From Phascolarctos cinereus (lineage: Eukaryota > Chordata > Mammalia > Diprotodontia > Phascolarctidae): a DNA stretch of 64,000 nucleotides. The DNA is taken from contig NW_018343964.1 of assembly GCF_002099425.1 (NCBI RefSeq), positions 4,338,501 to 4,402,500 on the forward strand, given 5' to 3'. Every line of letters begins with the position of its first letter. The stretch's first letter is position 1. The notes under the pieces are model-generated. The model saw nothing but the letters and a program-made list of their open reading frames with translations. It did not search any database and had not been told where the DNA came from. Both the position numbers and the translations under genes were made by a program. Shown piece after piece: positions 55,575 to 64,000 of the stretch.

Positions 55575-56405
55575 TGTTGACAAAGTCAGCACAAAGCTAC
55601 CCAACCTAAGTGAAACTATAAACTTAAGTGAATGGAACATTTGTGCCAGGTTGCCTACTTTGTGACTAGCATGACCTGAAACTACAGTGTTACATGCCTG
55701 GCAAATTATTATAATGTTCATGTTCATCACAGACTAATATCTGCAATGATCTGGGCCCAAGGAGACCAGCAGGGTTCATCAATTCCATATGAAATTTTGG
55801 CCCTGACTAACTTTCAGAGCTATATATAGAATGTAGCTTGCCTGAGTTCAAGGTAGTATCGTGCTTCAAATTTGGGATCTCCTTTGATGTACTGATGAGA
55901 TCACGTCAGTGTGAAGAGAAGTGATAAAATTTTTAATACGGTTTTGATCTTGGTTTTTTAATCTGTTGTCCAATATCTCTTTGATCTTCAAATAGTACCC
56001 AAAAGGCAAAGGTCATTGATTCAGTCTTCAAATAGAATAATTAACTTGGAATTGAGATATCTCATAAATGGATAAACCACTGATCCCAAGAAGGGTGAAT
56101 GGAAGCATTCAGGTGGCTCAGCATAAGCTTTCACACTATTGGAAAAACCTCCTGTTCTATTGTAATTTTTTTTTTAGTATTATTTCATATGTTTGTTTAG
56201 GCAGTATATTTAGAGATCTGTCAGGTCATTAAATTCATCTTCTATCCCATAATTAATGCCATCCTTTTCTCATTCTGCCTTTTAACAAAAGGATTAAGGC
56301 ATCATTAGCAGGGTGCGATGTGAAAATAGACATCACTAGTATACAATTTTGGCTTTTGATCCAAACTCAAGCCCTACCTGTCCTTGAGGAAGTGGAATAA
56401 ATGCA
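55575..56405. other. Intronic sequence downstream of the PLD5 exon, no gene seen
   Basis: No repeat family or coding signal recognised. It lies in the complete intron, 300-1,100 bp past the exon donor. Confidence 0.35.
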
Positions 56406-56409
56406 TGAT

Positions 56410-56620
56410 CAGGTATTTACGGAGTTCTCACTGGGTACACAGTACTTACACCAAGTGCCAGGAGGTAAAAGAATAAAAATTAAAATAATCCTTGCTTTGA
56501 GGGGCTTTCATTCCAATGGAAGAAAAGGGAATATAAGATACAAAGACAAACATGTATTAACATAGTAATGTAAGTCTACTATGGGAGAAAGTCGGACTGG
56601 AAACAGAGCTACAGGATTGA
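56410..56620 (-). repeat. Degenerate L2 3' end
   Basis: GTATTTACGGAGTTCTCACT, CTTTGAGGGGCTTTCATTCC and AAGATACAAAGACAAACATG. It ends about 80 bp from the exon donor. Confidence 0.55.
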
Positions 56621-56700
56621 GCAGAAAAGACAATGGAAAGTACAATATACAAAACGATCACAAGTTAAACAGGTATACACAGGTGCCAACTGCAGCTCAC

Positions 56701-56869
56701 CTGGCATGCTGATGGATGACTGTGGTTGAGGTCCCAATGAGAAGACACTATGTCAACAGACTTTTTGGCCATGTTGAGCAAATTCATCCAACCTTGGAAA
56801 AGCGACAAATGGAATGGTGCTGTTTCCGAATAATTAAGGCCTTCAGGAATGTTCTCCACCAGAGCAATT
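56701..56869 (-). CDS. PLD5: PLD5 internal exon (about residues 110-165 of the protein)
   Basis: Read on the minus strand, this 169-bp exon gives one leading base plus 56 codons, including IALVENIPEGLNYS, FHLSLFQGWMNLLNM, KKSVDIVSSHWDLNHSH and ending PSACQ. This matches the human PLD5 protein almost residue for residue as I remember it, with about two conservative differences. PLD5 is a single-pass type II membrane protein of the PLD3/PLD4 family whose HKD catalytic residues are lost, so it is regarded as inactive; this exon is the start of the lumenal PLD-like domain, before the first degenerate HKD site. The acceptor is a pyrimidine run ending CTAAG just before 56869, and the donor is CAG/GTGAGC at 56701/56700. 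Reading frame continues open into the intron for 11 codons, then stops, as expected past a real donor. The exon begins in phase 1 and ends in phase 0, matching the next exon. Confidence 0.96.
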
Positions 56870-56959
56870 CTTAGAAAAGATTTTGAAAATAAAACATTTT
56901 AATAACCAATTAAATATGAAGTGACAGATCTTTATGTGTACATGCAGATGTATACATGT

Positions 56960-57085
56960 GCAGATGTCCATTAGATCTTGAGCTTCTTGAGAGTAGGGAC
57001 TGTTTTTTGACTTTACATAGCCAATGCTTAGCATAGTGCCTGGTACATAGAAGGTATTTAATAAATGCTTGTTGTCTAACTGACA
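56960..57085 (+). repeat. L2 LINE 3' end
   Basis: CATTAGATCTTGAGCTTCTT, GAGAGTAGGGACTGTTTTTT, CAATGCTTAGCATAGTGCCT and TAATAAATGCTTGTTGTCTA. Confidence 0.88.
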
Positions 57086-57089
57086 TAAT

Positions 57090-57800
57090 GAAAAGTCTAG
57101 CTTATAGTTTCTCAATTTATATTTTCCTCTAAAATTTATACCATCTTCCTCAGACACTTTTTATTTTTTATTTGCTCATACACTGAGTTTCAGCAATTCC
57201 TAATGTGTTTTCCACAATCTGCAGTCCTATTTCAAAGAATCATAAGATAAAATCCTTGGAGTGAATTCTCCAATAAATCTTTTTGTTTTTTTTTTCCTCC
57301 TAGCTGTGTATTAACTTTGAAATTTGCTCTAGAAAACTGGTGTACTCCCTGATAACACAGACAACTAATTTAGAAATGATCTCCATATCAGCAGACATTT
57401 CTGTAGCTTGTCATCCTCTTATCCAGTGAAGGCACTTATAAGAAGTTATTTTTATAATAGTATTTTGGAAGTATTTATCATGAGTATTGTAATATGAAAT
57501 GACCAAATGACCTATACGATGCTATTTCTTGTTGCCTTTTGATGCATTGCCCAACTGATCATGTGAACCAACTCTATTTGCTTCTCAAAGGAGAACTTGT
57601 AAGACATCCTTCTATTTAGCTGCTTTGTCTTCTGATTTTACACATATAGAGAATAAAAGCTTAGTATGACTCAGTTCCTCCAGTACTATATGTATTTATC
57701 AGTCATAAGAAAAAAGCTCATAATCTTTAGTGTCAAATGACAATCTCCAAAGCACTCTTACCCATGCAATAAACATCACCAATTATTCCCATTTACTTAT
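57090..57800. other. Low-repeat intronic sequence, no gene seen
   Basis: No family or coding signal recognised in about 700 bp upstream of the PLD5 exon. Confidence 0.4.
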
Positions 57801-57804
57801 AAAT

Positions 57805-57990
57805 TAGAGTTTACAAAGTGACTTTTCACCATAACCTTGTGAGGCAGATAGTGTAAGGGTTTTTATACCCAACTTACAGAGAAGAAGATCAAGTGTCATC
57901 AAGGTTAAATTGTTTGTTCTCAGTCGCAGACCTAATGTGGGGCATCTTCTGATTATAATCCCAATGCTCTTTCTACTATGCTATGGTTCT
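57805..57990 (-). repeat. MIR SINE
   Basis: TTTACAAAGTGACTTTTCAC, CCTTGTGAGGCAGATAGTGT, CAACTTACAGAGAAGAAGAT and CAATGCTCTTTCTACTATGC. Confidence 0.78.
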
Positions 57991-57993
57991 GAA

Positions 57994-58244
57994 TGGGCAT
58001 CTACATGGCCCAGTAGAGTGCCAGGCCTAGAGTCAGGAAGACTCATTTTCTTGAGTTGAAATCTGTCCTCAGACACTTGCCAGCTATGGAAACCTGGGCA
58101 AGCCACTTAATCCTGTTTGCCTCAGTTTCCTTGTCAGTAAAAATGAGCTGGAGAAGGAAATGGCAAACCACTCCAGTATCTTTGCCAAGAAAGCCCCAAA
58201 TAGGCTCAGGAAGAATCAGACATGACTGGAAAACATGAACAGAA
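57994..58244 (+). repeat. Mar1 CORE-SINE with perfect 11-bp target duplication
   Basis: GGCATCTACATGGCCCAGTA, GAGTCAGGAAGACTCATTTT, TGGAGAAGGAAATGGCAAAC and GAATCAGACATGACTGGAAA. ATGGTTCTGAA occurs at 57983-57993 and 58245-58255. Confidence 0.94.
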
Positions 58245-58259
58245 ATGGTTCTGAACATC

Positions 58260-58675
58260 TCCTTTAGGTATGTACTATTCTCCTATGTCAATTTCATGAA
58301 TAGGGGATAATGTCTTTGTAAGTTATCAACAAGTGCTTAACTCTTCAAGAGATGCGTGCCTCATAGGTTGATGCCTAAAATTAGTAGAAAGAAGAGAGTT
58401 AACTTAATGTTCCCCCTTGAGAAGGTCCTATTGAATGTCTGAGGATGAGACAAGTATATAATGACTTCTTTGATGTCAATGCTAATAAAATCATCGAATA
58501 AGTATGACAAGCAATATTCCAATTAGCTTAATAGTTAGATGTGAAACATTTTAAACCTAACTGAAGGCAAGCATCAATTTTCCATGCTTGAGGGGAATGG
58601 TCCAGGTAAAAAATTACCCACAAACAATCCACTATTTATTTCTACCTTTAAATTTCGACCACCTTTCTTTTACAA
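58260..58675. other. Intronic sequence, no gene seen
   Basis: No repeat family or coding signal recognised. Confidence 0.35.
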
Positions 58676-58677
58676 AG

Positions 58678-58800
58678 CAATCATTCATTCAACAAGTATT
58701 TATTATACATCCTTATGTATAAGGCACTATACTAGGCCCTGTGGATACAAAGCCAATAACAAAATGGTCCCTGTCCTTGAGGCACTTACATTCTATTTAT
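58678..58800 (-). repeat. L2 LINE 3' end
   Basis: CATTCATTCAACAAGTATTT, GGCACTATACTAGGCCCTGT and CTTGAGGCACTTACATTCTA. Confidence 0.82.
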
Positions 58801-58849
58801 TTAATTCACAATGATAACTCTTCTTTCTCTAGGTTTTTTTTTTTAATGA

Positions 58850-59045
58850 CTGGCAAACTACTTTCCACAATACATATACAGCTATACTGAGATAGATATT
58901 ATTTTCCCCCCATTATACCACTGAGGAACTAGGGATAAGACAGGTGAAGTTATTTGCCCAAGTTTACACAATTAGTAGGCATCATAGGAGGGATTTTAAA
59001 TGCTGTTTTGCCTGACTACAACTCAAGCTTTGTTTACTAAACTGT
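58850..59045 (-). repeat. MIR SINE
   Basis: CTACTTTCCACAATACATAT, CCCATTATACCACTGAGGAA, GAAGTTATTTGCCCAAGTTT and GGGATTTTAAATGCTGTTTT. Confidence 0.72.
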
Positions 59046-59077
59046 GGTGCTTCTTAAATGACATTTAGTTTATTTGT

Positions 59078-59233
<156 letters not shown>

Positions 59234-59515
59234 TTTAGCAAGTAGAAAGACAGATTGCTATGTTTACTTCTTTTCTTGTCAAGGTGCTGAAATGACCAAG
59301 CTAAGAGAAGAGAAGTAGGGGGCTAAGATAATTTATTGGATCTGTGATCTCACCAGTGTGTATTCCTTTCTATGATGTGGATCCCAACCTATCCATTCCT
59401 GTCTATCCTATGTGGCTCTCGTTCAGGTGTCCCCATTAATCTAGCACAGAAGGTCCACTTCATGTGCTGTGGGTCTTCTTATACATCTCTAGACATTGGA
59501 AGGTTTCCTTTAGAT

Positions 59516-59867
59516 CAGGAGTTCTTAATCATTTTTTTGTGTCATGAGCCCTTTTGGCTTTTTGGTGAAGCTTATGACTCTGACTCTGTTTCTGTCTTTG
59601 TCTCTCTTTCTGTATGTGTGTGTATATGTATGTGTGTATAAAATATATGTATATATATATGTGTGTGTGTGTGTGTGTATATATATGTATATATGTGTGT
59701 GTGTGTGTTTTCACACATACATATTAATAATTGAAGGAAATGCTATATTTCAGTTGAGGTTAGTGAAATTAAACAGGTAATTTTTGCCCATCCAAGCTAA
59801 CATCTCCCCCAAATATATCCATAGCCCTTTTTGCGGACCCAAGGTTAAGAACCTCTGCTTTAGATCT
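59516..59867 (+). mobile_element. Inverted-repeat DNA-transposon-like element with internal microsatellite
   Basis: Left end GGAGTTCTTAATCATTTTTT, GTGTCATGAGCCCTTTTGGC; right end CCATAGCCCTTTTTGCGGAC, CCAAGGTTAAGAACCTCTGC. The ends are imperfect inverted repeats, as in 49355-49565. About 59585-59715 inside is TG/TA repeat. The ORFs at 59372-59780 read this composite. Confidence 0.6.
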
Positions 59868-59869
59868 TT

Positions 59870-61050
59870 TGGATTTTTGTTTTATTTAGGCCCTCTTGTT
59901 TCATGGAAAAACATGAAATAAAAAGGGTTATATAAGCCAAAAGCTAACTAATACTTTTCTTGGGAAATTAAGAGTTGTCTCTATCAAACTATCTTCATAA
60001 TAATGTAATGTGTATGCCTAAGAATAATGCATGAAAATTCCAAGTGGATTGTTCAGAAATATTTTTTGTTATTGTTGATAGGAATATCTATTTCTCCAGG
60101 AATGCAATATTCCTGTCTTCTCTCCAAGTTTTATTGAACCACAGTTTCACAGAGTATCAATTATGAAGGCCTCTTAACTAGTAAAGTCAGTAGATCTTTA
60201 AAGGTAACTTGTTCTCATCCAGCTGTATTCCTTTGCTTAGCTTAGAAGCTGCATAAAGGACAATAAATGGAAGTTACCATATGGAAGTGAAACTTCAAGT
60301 GGTTTTCACAGGAGGGCATTAATGGGTCGCTCTGTCCCCACAGCCATATCCATAATGAAAACTACTGCTAGATAATAGAGTGATAAGCTTCCAAGTAACA
60401 AGAGTCGTTTTTACTCTTAACACAGCTGAAAAGCAATAAGAAAGAAACCAGAGGAATTCATTTCTCTATCTTGCCTTCAGACAGGCCATTTGGCCTCAGG
60501 ATTTCTTTATTTCTTCACCTGTAAAACAGAATTGCTATTCACCCAGGGGGTGAGTTAATGTACCAAAGACACATTGAGAACTTTAGATGAAAGATGAAGG
60601 ATTATTATTTGCTTATACATGGAGATGGTTCCACACTGTCCCATTTTCACCTCGTCTCCTATCCCTTTTAGTAGACATAGTAACAGCCAATAATACTCAA
60701 TATTTTCTGAATTATTTCAGCAGGAAAAAAATTGCTACCTAGTACATCCTCTCCTGTTTGACCCTCTCCTATCCCAAGAAACCCTCAAAGGATTTGATGA
60801 AAAAAGTCAATGAATTTATGTCTGTTTTTCCATGCTCTTTGATAAAATATTTATTCACATCAGCATAAAAATCGATTATAAACATCAACAATATAAAGCA
60901 CCAATGTTACGAACAGCCCACTGATAAGAACAAACTCAGAGGTAATATGGTATAGCCTTATTGAATGCAGACCAAAGACCAAAGGGCATCTTCAGTCTAA
61001 TTATTACTCTGGGTGAGCCAGGGAAGTTGTACCTAAACATAATTAAAAAC
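59870..61050. other. Low-repeat intronic sequence, no gene seen
   Basis: About 1.2 kb with no family recognised and no upstream PLD5 exon found. Possible conserved non-coding sequence, not tested. Confidence 0.4.
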
Positions 61051-61054
61051 AATC

Positions 61055-61432
61055 AAAACTCACTTGAATTTTAAAGTTTACAAAATGTTTTCCTCAGGAC
61101 AACCCTGGGAGGTAGGTATTGCCAGTTTTATAACCATTATATAACAAATCAAAGAGGGTCAGATTTGCCAGGGTCCTGAGAGGTCACCTAGTCCAGTCTT
61201 TACCTAAGAAGGAATCTCCTGGACATCATCCTCAACCAGTGATCACAAATCTTCTCCTTAATTAACTGATGATCGAAGAATTCAAGTTGAAAGAGAGTTT
61301 AGAAGTCATCTAGTACAACCACCTCATTTTACCAGTAAAGAAACGAAATGAAGGTGAGGATCAGAACCAAGGTTCCCTGACTCCAAATCCAGTCCTTTTT
61401 GCACCAATCCCATGACTCCTACCGAGATGGGG
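61055..61432 (-). repeat. MIR, L3 3'-end and MIR3 fragments in a row
   Basis: 61055-61165: AAAGTTTACAAAATGTTTTC, GGACAACCCTGGGAGGTAGG (MIR). 61170-61262: GAGGTCACCTAGTCCAGTCT, CTCCTGGACATCATCCTCAA (L3 end). 61275-61432: GAGTTTAGAAGTCATCTAGT, CCTCATTTTACCAGTAAAGA, CCAAATCCAGTCCTTTTTGC (MIR3). Confidence 0.65.
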
Positions 61433-61439
61433 AACTTGT

Positions 61440-61602
61440 TTCTGTAAACCTCAGGTTCCTCATCAGTAGAACTGGGATGATAATAAGTAGCACTTACCAC
61501 CTCAGGGTTATTGTGAGGATCATATGAGATAATGTATGTTAAGGCCTTTGCAAATTCTATTGCACCATATAAATGTCAGTAGTTACTATTATTAGCAGTA
61601 TG
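61440..61602 (+). repeat. MIR SINE
   Basis: CAGGTTCCTCATCAGTAGAA, GGGATGATAATAAGTAGCAC, CAGGGTTATTGTGAGGATCA and a MIR tail ending ATAAATGTCAGTAGTTACTA. Confidence 0.82.
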
Positions 61603-61860
61603 ACAACTTAGAGCCAAGAAGACCTGGGTTCAGGATCCACCTCTGACATACGAGTGTATGCCTCTTTGAAAGTCACTTAAGCCCTCAGGGCTCAAGGCAA
61701 CTCTTTAGGGAAACCAGGGGAAGCCAAGAGTGGTGATGAGAAGGGAAAGAGTTCCAGGCAAAGGGGCAGCCAGTGAAAATGTTCAACCAAGAGATAGAGT
61801 GTCTTGTACGCAGAACAGAAAGGAGGACAGTGTCACTGGATCACAGAGTACATGTTTATA
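61603..61860. repeat. SINE head of the second type (+) and L2 3' UTR (-)
   Basis: 61603-61700: GACCTGGGTTCAGGATCCAC, AAGTCACTTAAGCCCTCAGG, CTCAAGGCAACTCTTTAGG. 61705-61860: GTTCCAGGCAAAGGGGCAGC, CAGTGAAAATGTTCAACCAA, CAGTGTCACTGGATCACAGA is complementary L2. Confidence 0.72.
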
Positions 61861-61864
61861 CAAA

Positions 61865-62375
61865 CAAATTCCATGACTTAATCATTAATTCAGTGTTTTG
61901 TTCTCAACAAATAATTGGTTGAGTTCATGCGGCTGTCATTCACAGAGCACATTTTAATTTCAATCTTGGATCTTAGCCATTCCATTTGTTAAGAGGAAAA
62001 CCACTTGCAGTTACATTTGACAACTCCTGTGGCATATGACTGTGTTGACCTTTACTACTGCTTTATGGAGTAAGGTCTGTTTTTTTCCCCCCAAAAGCGT
62101 TATTTATGTAAATTATTAATCTGATTATCAAGATCTTTGAGAACAACTATCAATCCTTTTCCTTTTATTTGGGAAGGAAGTGTTCATTTTTCTTTATTGG
62201 CTTTTGAGTGAAGAACCTTTGTATTTTGTAAACACCATACACAATTTTATTTGGACACTTTTTATTCTATTTTTATCTTTATTATTCTCATCTTGTTTTC
62301 AGTGGCGTTCAGATATTAAACCATCCTCAGATCAGTCACTATTCTGCTACTTTTTTCTTTCATATTTAATGTTCT
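61865..62375. other. Low-repeat intronic sequence, no gene seen
   Basis: No family recognised. The 81-codon ORF at 62180-62425 runs into the next repeat and is not credible. Confidence 0.4.
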
Positions 62376-62379
62376 ATAG

Positions 62380-62585
62380 ATCAGTGGTATCAAACTCAAA
62401 TAGAAATGGGGGGACCACTAAATAATACGTAAGGATCCCTATGAGCCACATACTATTTAGAAAACCACACATCAATATTATCTATATTTTATTGTATTTT
62501 TATTTATTTTAATCTGTTTTAGGCTATACTTAGGAGTATGGCTCCCCAGGCTATATGTTTGACAACTCTACTTACTATAGCATAT
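62380..62585 (+). mobile_element. Non-autonomous hAT-like DNA transposon
   Basis: CAGTGGTATCAAACTCAAAT at the left, GGACCACTAAATAATACGTA, ATTTTATTGTATTTTTATTT, then GGAGTATGGCTCCCCAGGCT and GTTTGACAACTC at the right. Terminal inverted repeats are about 12 bp and imperfect. Same family as 11015-11205. Confidence 0.7.
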
Positions 62586-62609
62586 TGAATCAATGAATAA
62601 AATGACTTT

Positions 62610-63180
62610 TTTGTAGCTTAATAAAAATGGCTGAACAAGCTGTGGTATGTCATTGTGATGGCCTACTACTGTGCTATGAGAAAGGATGAGCTCAATGATC
62701 TTAGAAAAATATGGAAAGACTTGCATGAAATAATGAAGAGCAAAATGAGCAGAACCAAAACTACATTGTATGCAGTAACAGAAATGTTACTGTAAGAATG
62801 ACTTTGAGTGAATAGGTCATTTTGACAATTATAAATACCCAAATTAATTTATAGGACATATGAAGAAAGATATTATCTGCATCCAGAGGAAAAATTGAAA
62901 AAATAGATGAATAGAATAATTTTACATTTACATATGTATGTATATATATATACATCCCCCCCCCTTTGTGTCTAATGGTAACCATATCTAGGGAGGGAGT
63001 AGGGGGAGGAAAGAAAAAAAAGAAAAAAACAAATATACATGACACTTTTGCTGTATATTTGAAAGGAATAGAAAGTTGTGCAAAGTAGATTTACAATTTC
63101 ATGCACAATCATCCTTTTTTATTGAACTATGTTATGGGAGTACTTATTTTATTCAAATTAAAAATAAAAAATATTTTAAA
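62610..63180 (+). repeat. L1 or half-L1 3' end
   Basis: GGCTGAACAAGCTGTGGTAT, ATGGAAAGACTTGCATGAAA, GCAAAATGAGCAGAACCAAA, GCATCCAGAGGAAAAATTGA, then the 3' UTR and an A-rich end. A C-run and TATA repeat at 62935-62965 lie in the 3' UTR. Confidence 0.78.
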
Positions 63181-63189
63181 AAATAAAAA

Positions 63190-64000
63190 TATTAGGATAC
63201 AAAGTCATCTTACATAGGCTTACTAAAAGCATCCTCAGTACAATTCTAGCAGTAGACAGAACAAAATAGATATCTAACTCATCTTGTTCTTCCATGATTT
63301 TGATTTCCTTAGACAGATCTCTATATTTTTAAATCTTCTCATTCCTTGTAGCTTGGAGCTTATGGGTATTTAGTTTTGTGGCAAATACTGAACACATTGT
63401 TGTTAAAACATAATGATATTGTGGGTAAAAATGGTACAGTTCCTGAGCAACTTATTGGTTGAGTTCTTCAGGATACTCTGAATACTAAATTTGCAGTATG
63501 GGGATTTGTCATCTGGCAATCCATGAAAGACATCTAGTTTTTGATTTATAACTCTAGTATAGTCAGGTTAAGTTTTGCAAGGTGCCAAATTTTTATAGCC
63601 TGCAGTGACTTCTTGCATAATTTCTACCATTTCTTTACATAATCAACATTGATCATTAAGTACAGGCTCTTTCTACAATTTCCAGGGACTGTGACTTGGT
63701 CCTGAACTGCTACCATCCATCGTTATTTCCATAAATGAAATTCATATGACATAGCCATTTGGTCATTATGACTGATCTGGCTGCTGCTCATGAAGGGTCT
63801 TTTGACGCCACTCTTGGATTTCAGCTATTTCAGTCTCCATTTGAATATAAACAATATTAGGTTACATTTCACAAATCTAACATCATGTACATGTTATCAG
63901 TTTTACTCTCATTTGATGGAGTGATCTCTACTTGTACCAAAGGCATTTCTATAGGGAACATGGGTAAAAAGATCAGATCAAAGTCATTTATCATTTGACT
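63190..64000. other. Unassigned block at the window edge
   Basis: It follows directly on an L1 A-rich tail and runs to the edge. The minus strand has short codon-like runs (for example METEIAEIQEWRQKTLHEQQ, and KLDVFHGLPDDKSPYCKF) in more than one frame, which resembles a decayed coding-derived insert such as a retrocopy, but I cannot name a parent gene or exclude chance. PLD5 sequence was not found in it. Confidence 0.3.

Larger units (their letters stand above)
33619..56700 (-). other. PLD5: Complete PLD5 intron between the two exons
   Basis: This 23,082-bp interval is bounded by a GTGAGC donor (minus strand, next to 56700) and a CTTCCTAG acceptor (next to 33619). It has expanded by transposon insertion: the L1 at 37.5-42.4 kb is the largest single contribution, followed by L2, L3 and SINE copies. 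I see no further PLD5 coding sequence in it. Confidence 0.9.

Noticed and set aside
59372-59780. ORFs around 59.5 kb on both strands
   Set aside because: Composite of a DNA-transposon-like element and TG/TA repeat.

Overview
The window reads as non-coding DNA of a marsupial. The strongest sign is a set of about ten CORE-SINEs of the Mar1 type (a tRNA/MIR-like head joined to a tail resembling the RTE/BovB 3' end), together with old MIR, MIR3, L2 and L3/CR1 copies, marsupial-type L1 and half-L1 elements, and three poly(A)-tailed short SINEs of the WSINE1 type. The last group hints at an Australidelphian (Australian) lineage, but that is a tentative inference. There is no bacterial-style gene organisation, and I see no rRNA, no functional tRNA and no CRISPR array.

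The only host protein-coding sequence I can support is two exons of one gene on the minus strand. 56701-56869 and 33507-33618 encode consecutive pieces of PLD5, the catalytically inactive phospholipase-D-like membrane protein. They are phase-compatible, have consensus splice sites and are separated by a complete intron of 23,082 bp. The window is therefore best read as the middle of the PLD5 transcription unit: a partial upstream intron (56870-64000), an exon, one whole intron, a second exon, and a partial downstream intron (1-33506). The flanking PLD5 exons were looked for and not found here.

Layout in plus coordinates. 1-5.6 kb: L2, MIR and Mar1. 5.65-8.6 kb: a half-L1 (ORF1 plus 3' end). 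8.6-11.5 kb: L3, L2, MIR and hAT-like debris. 11.55-13.93 kb: an L3 3' end invaded by two ERV1-like solo LTRs in opposite orientation. 14-19.7 kb: SINEs, L2 and dinucleotide repeats. 19.7-22.8 kb: mostly unassigned sequence plus an L3 reverse-transcriptase piece. 22.8-25.05 kb: a second L3 with nested L2, MIR3 and Mar1. 26.1-29.7 kb: L2, then a second half-L1 carrying a WSINE-type SINE and an LTR-like insert. 31.1-32.0 kb: L3. 33.5 kb: PLD5 exon. 37.1-37.5 kb: L2 endonuclease region. 37.5-42.4 kb: an L1 with 5' UTR, ORF1 and ORF2 reverse transcriptase but no endonuclease region. 42.7-51.2 kb: L2, Mar1, a compound microsatellite, an unnamed repeat present in two inverted copies, and low-repeat sequence. 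51.6-54.4 kb: two L3 3' ends. 56.7 kb: PLD5 exon. 57-64 kb: MIR, L2, Mar1, a 149-bp GA tract, DNA-transposon-like elements, an L1 3' end, and an unassigned block at the right edge.

Repeat family names are from memory of consensus sequences, without any search; fine boundaries are usually good to about 10-30 bp. Most open reading frames over 60 codons here are chance or repeat-derived. No previously undescribed functional system is evident. The items most worth a second look are the PLD5 exons, the opposed LTR pair, the two half-L1 elements, the unnamed inverted repeat and the unassigned edge block.
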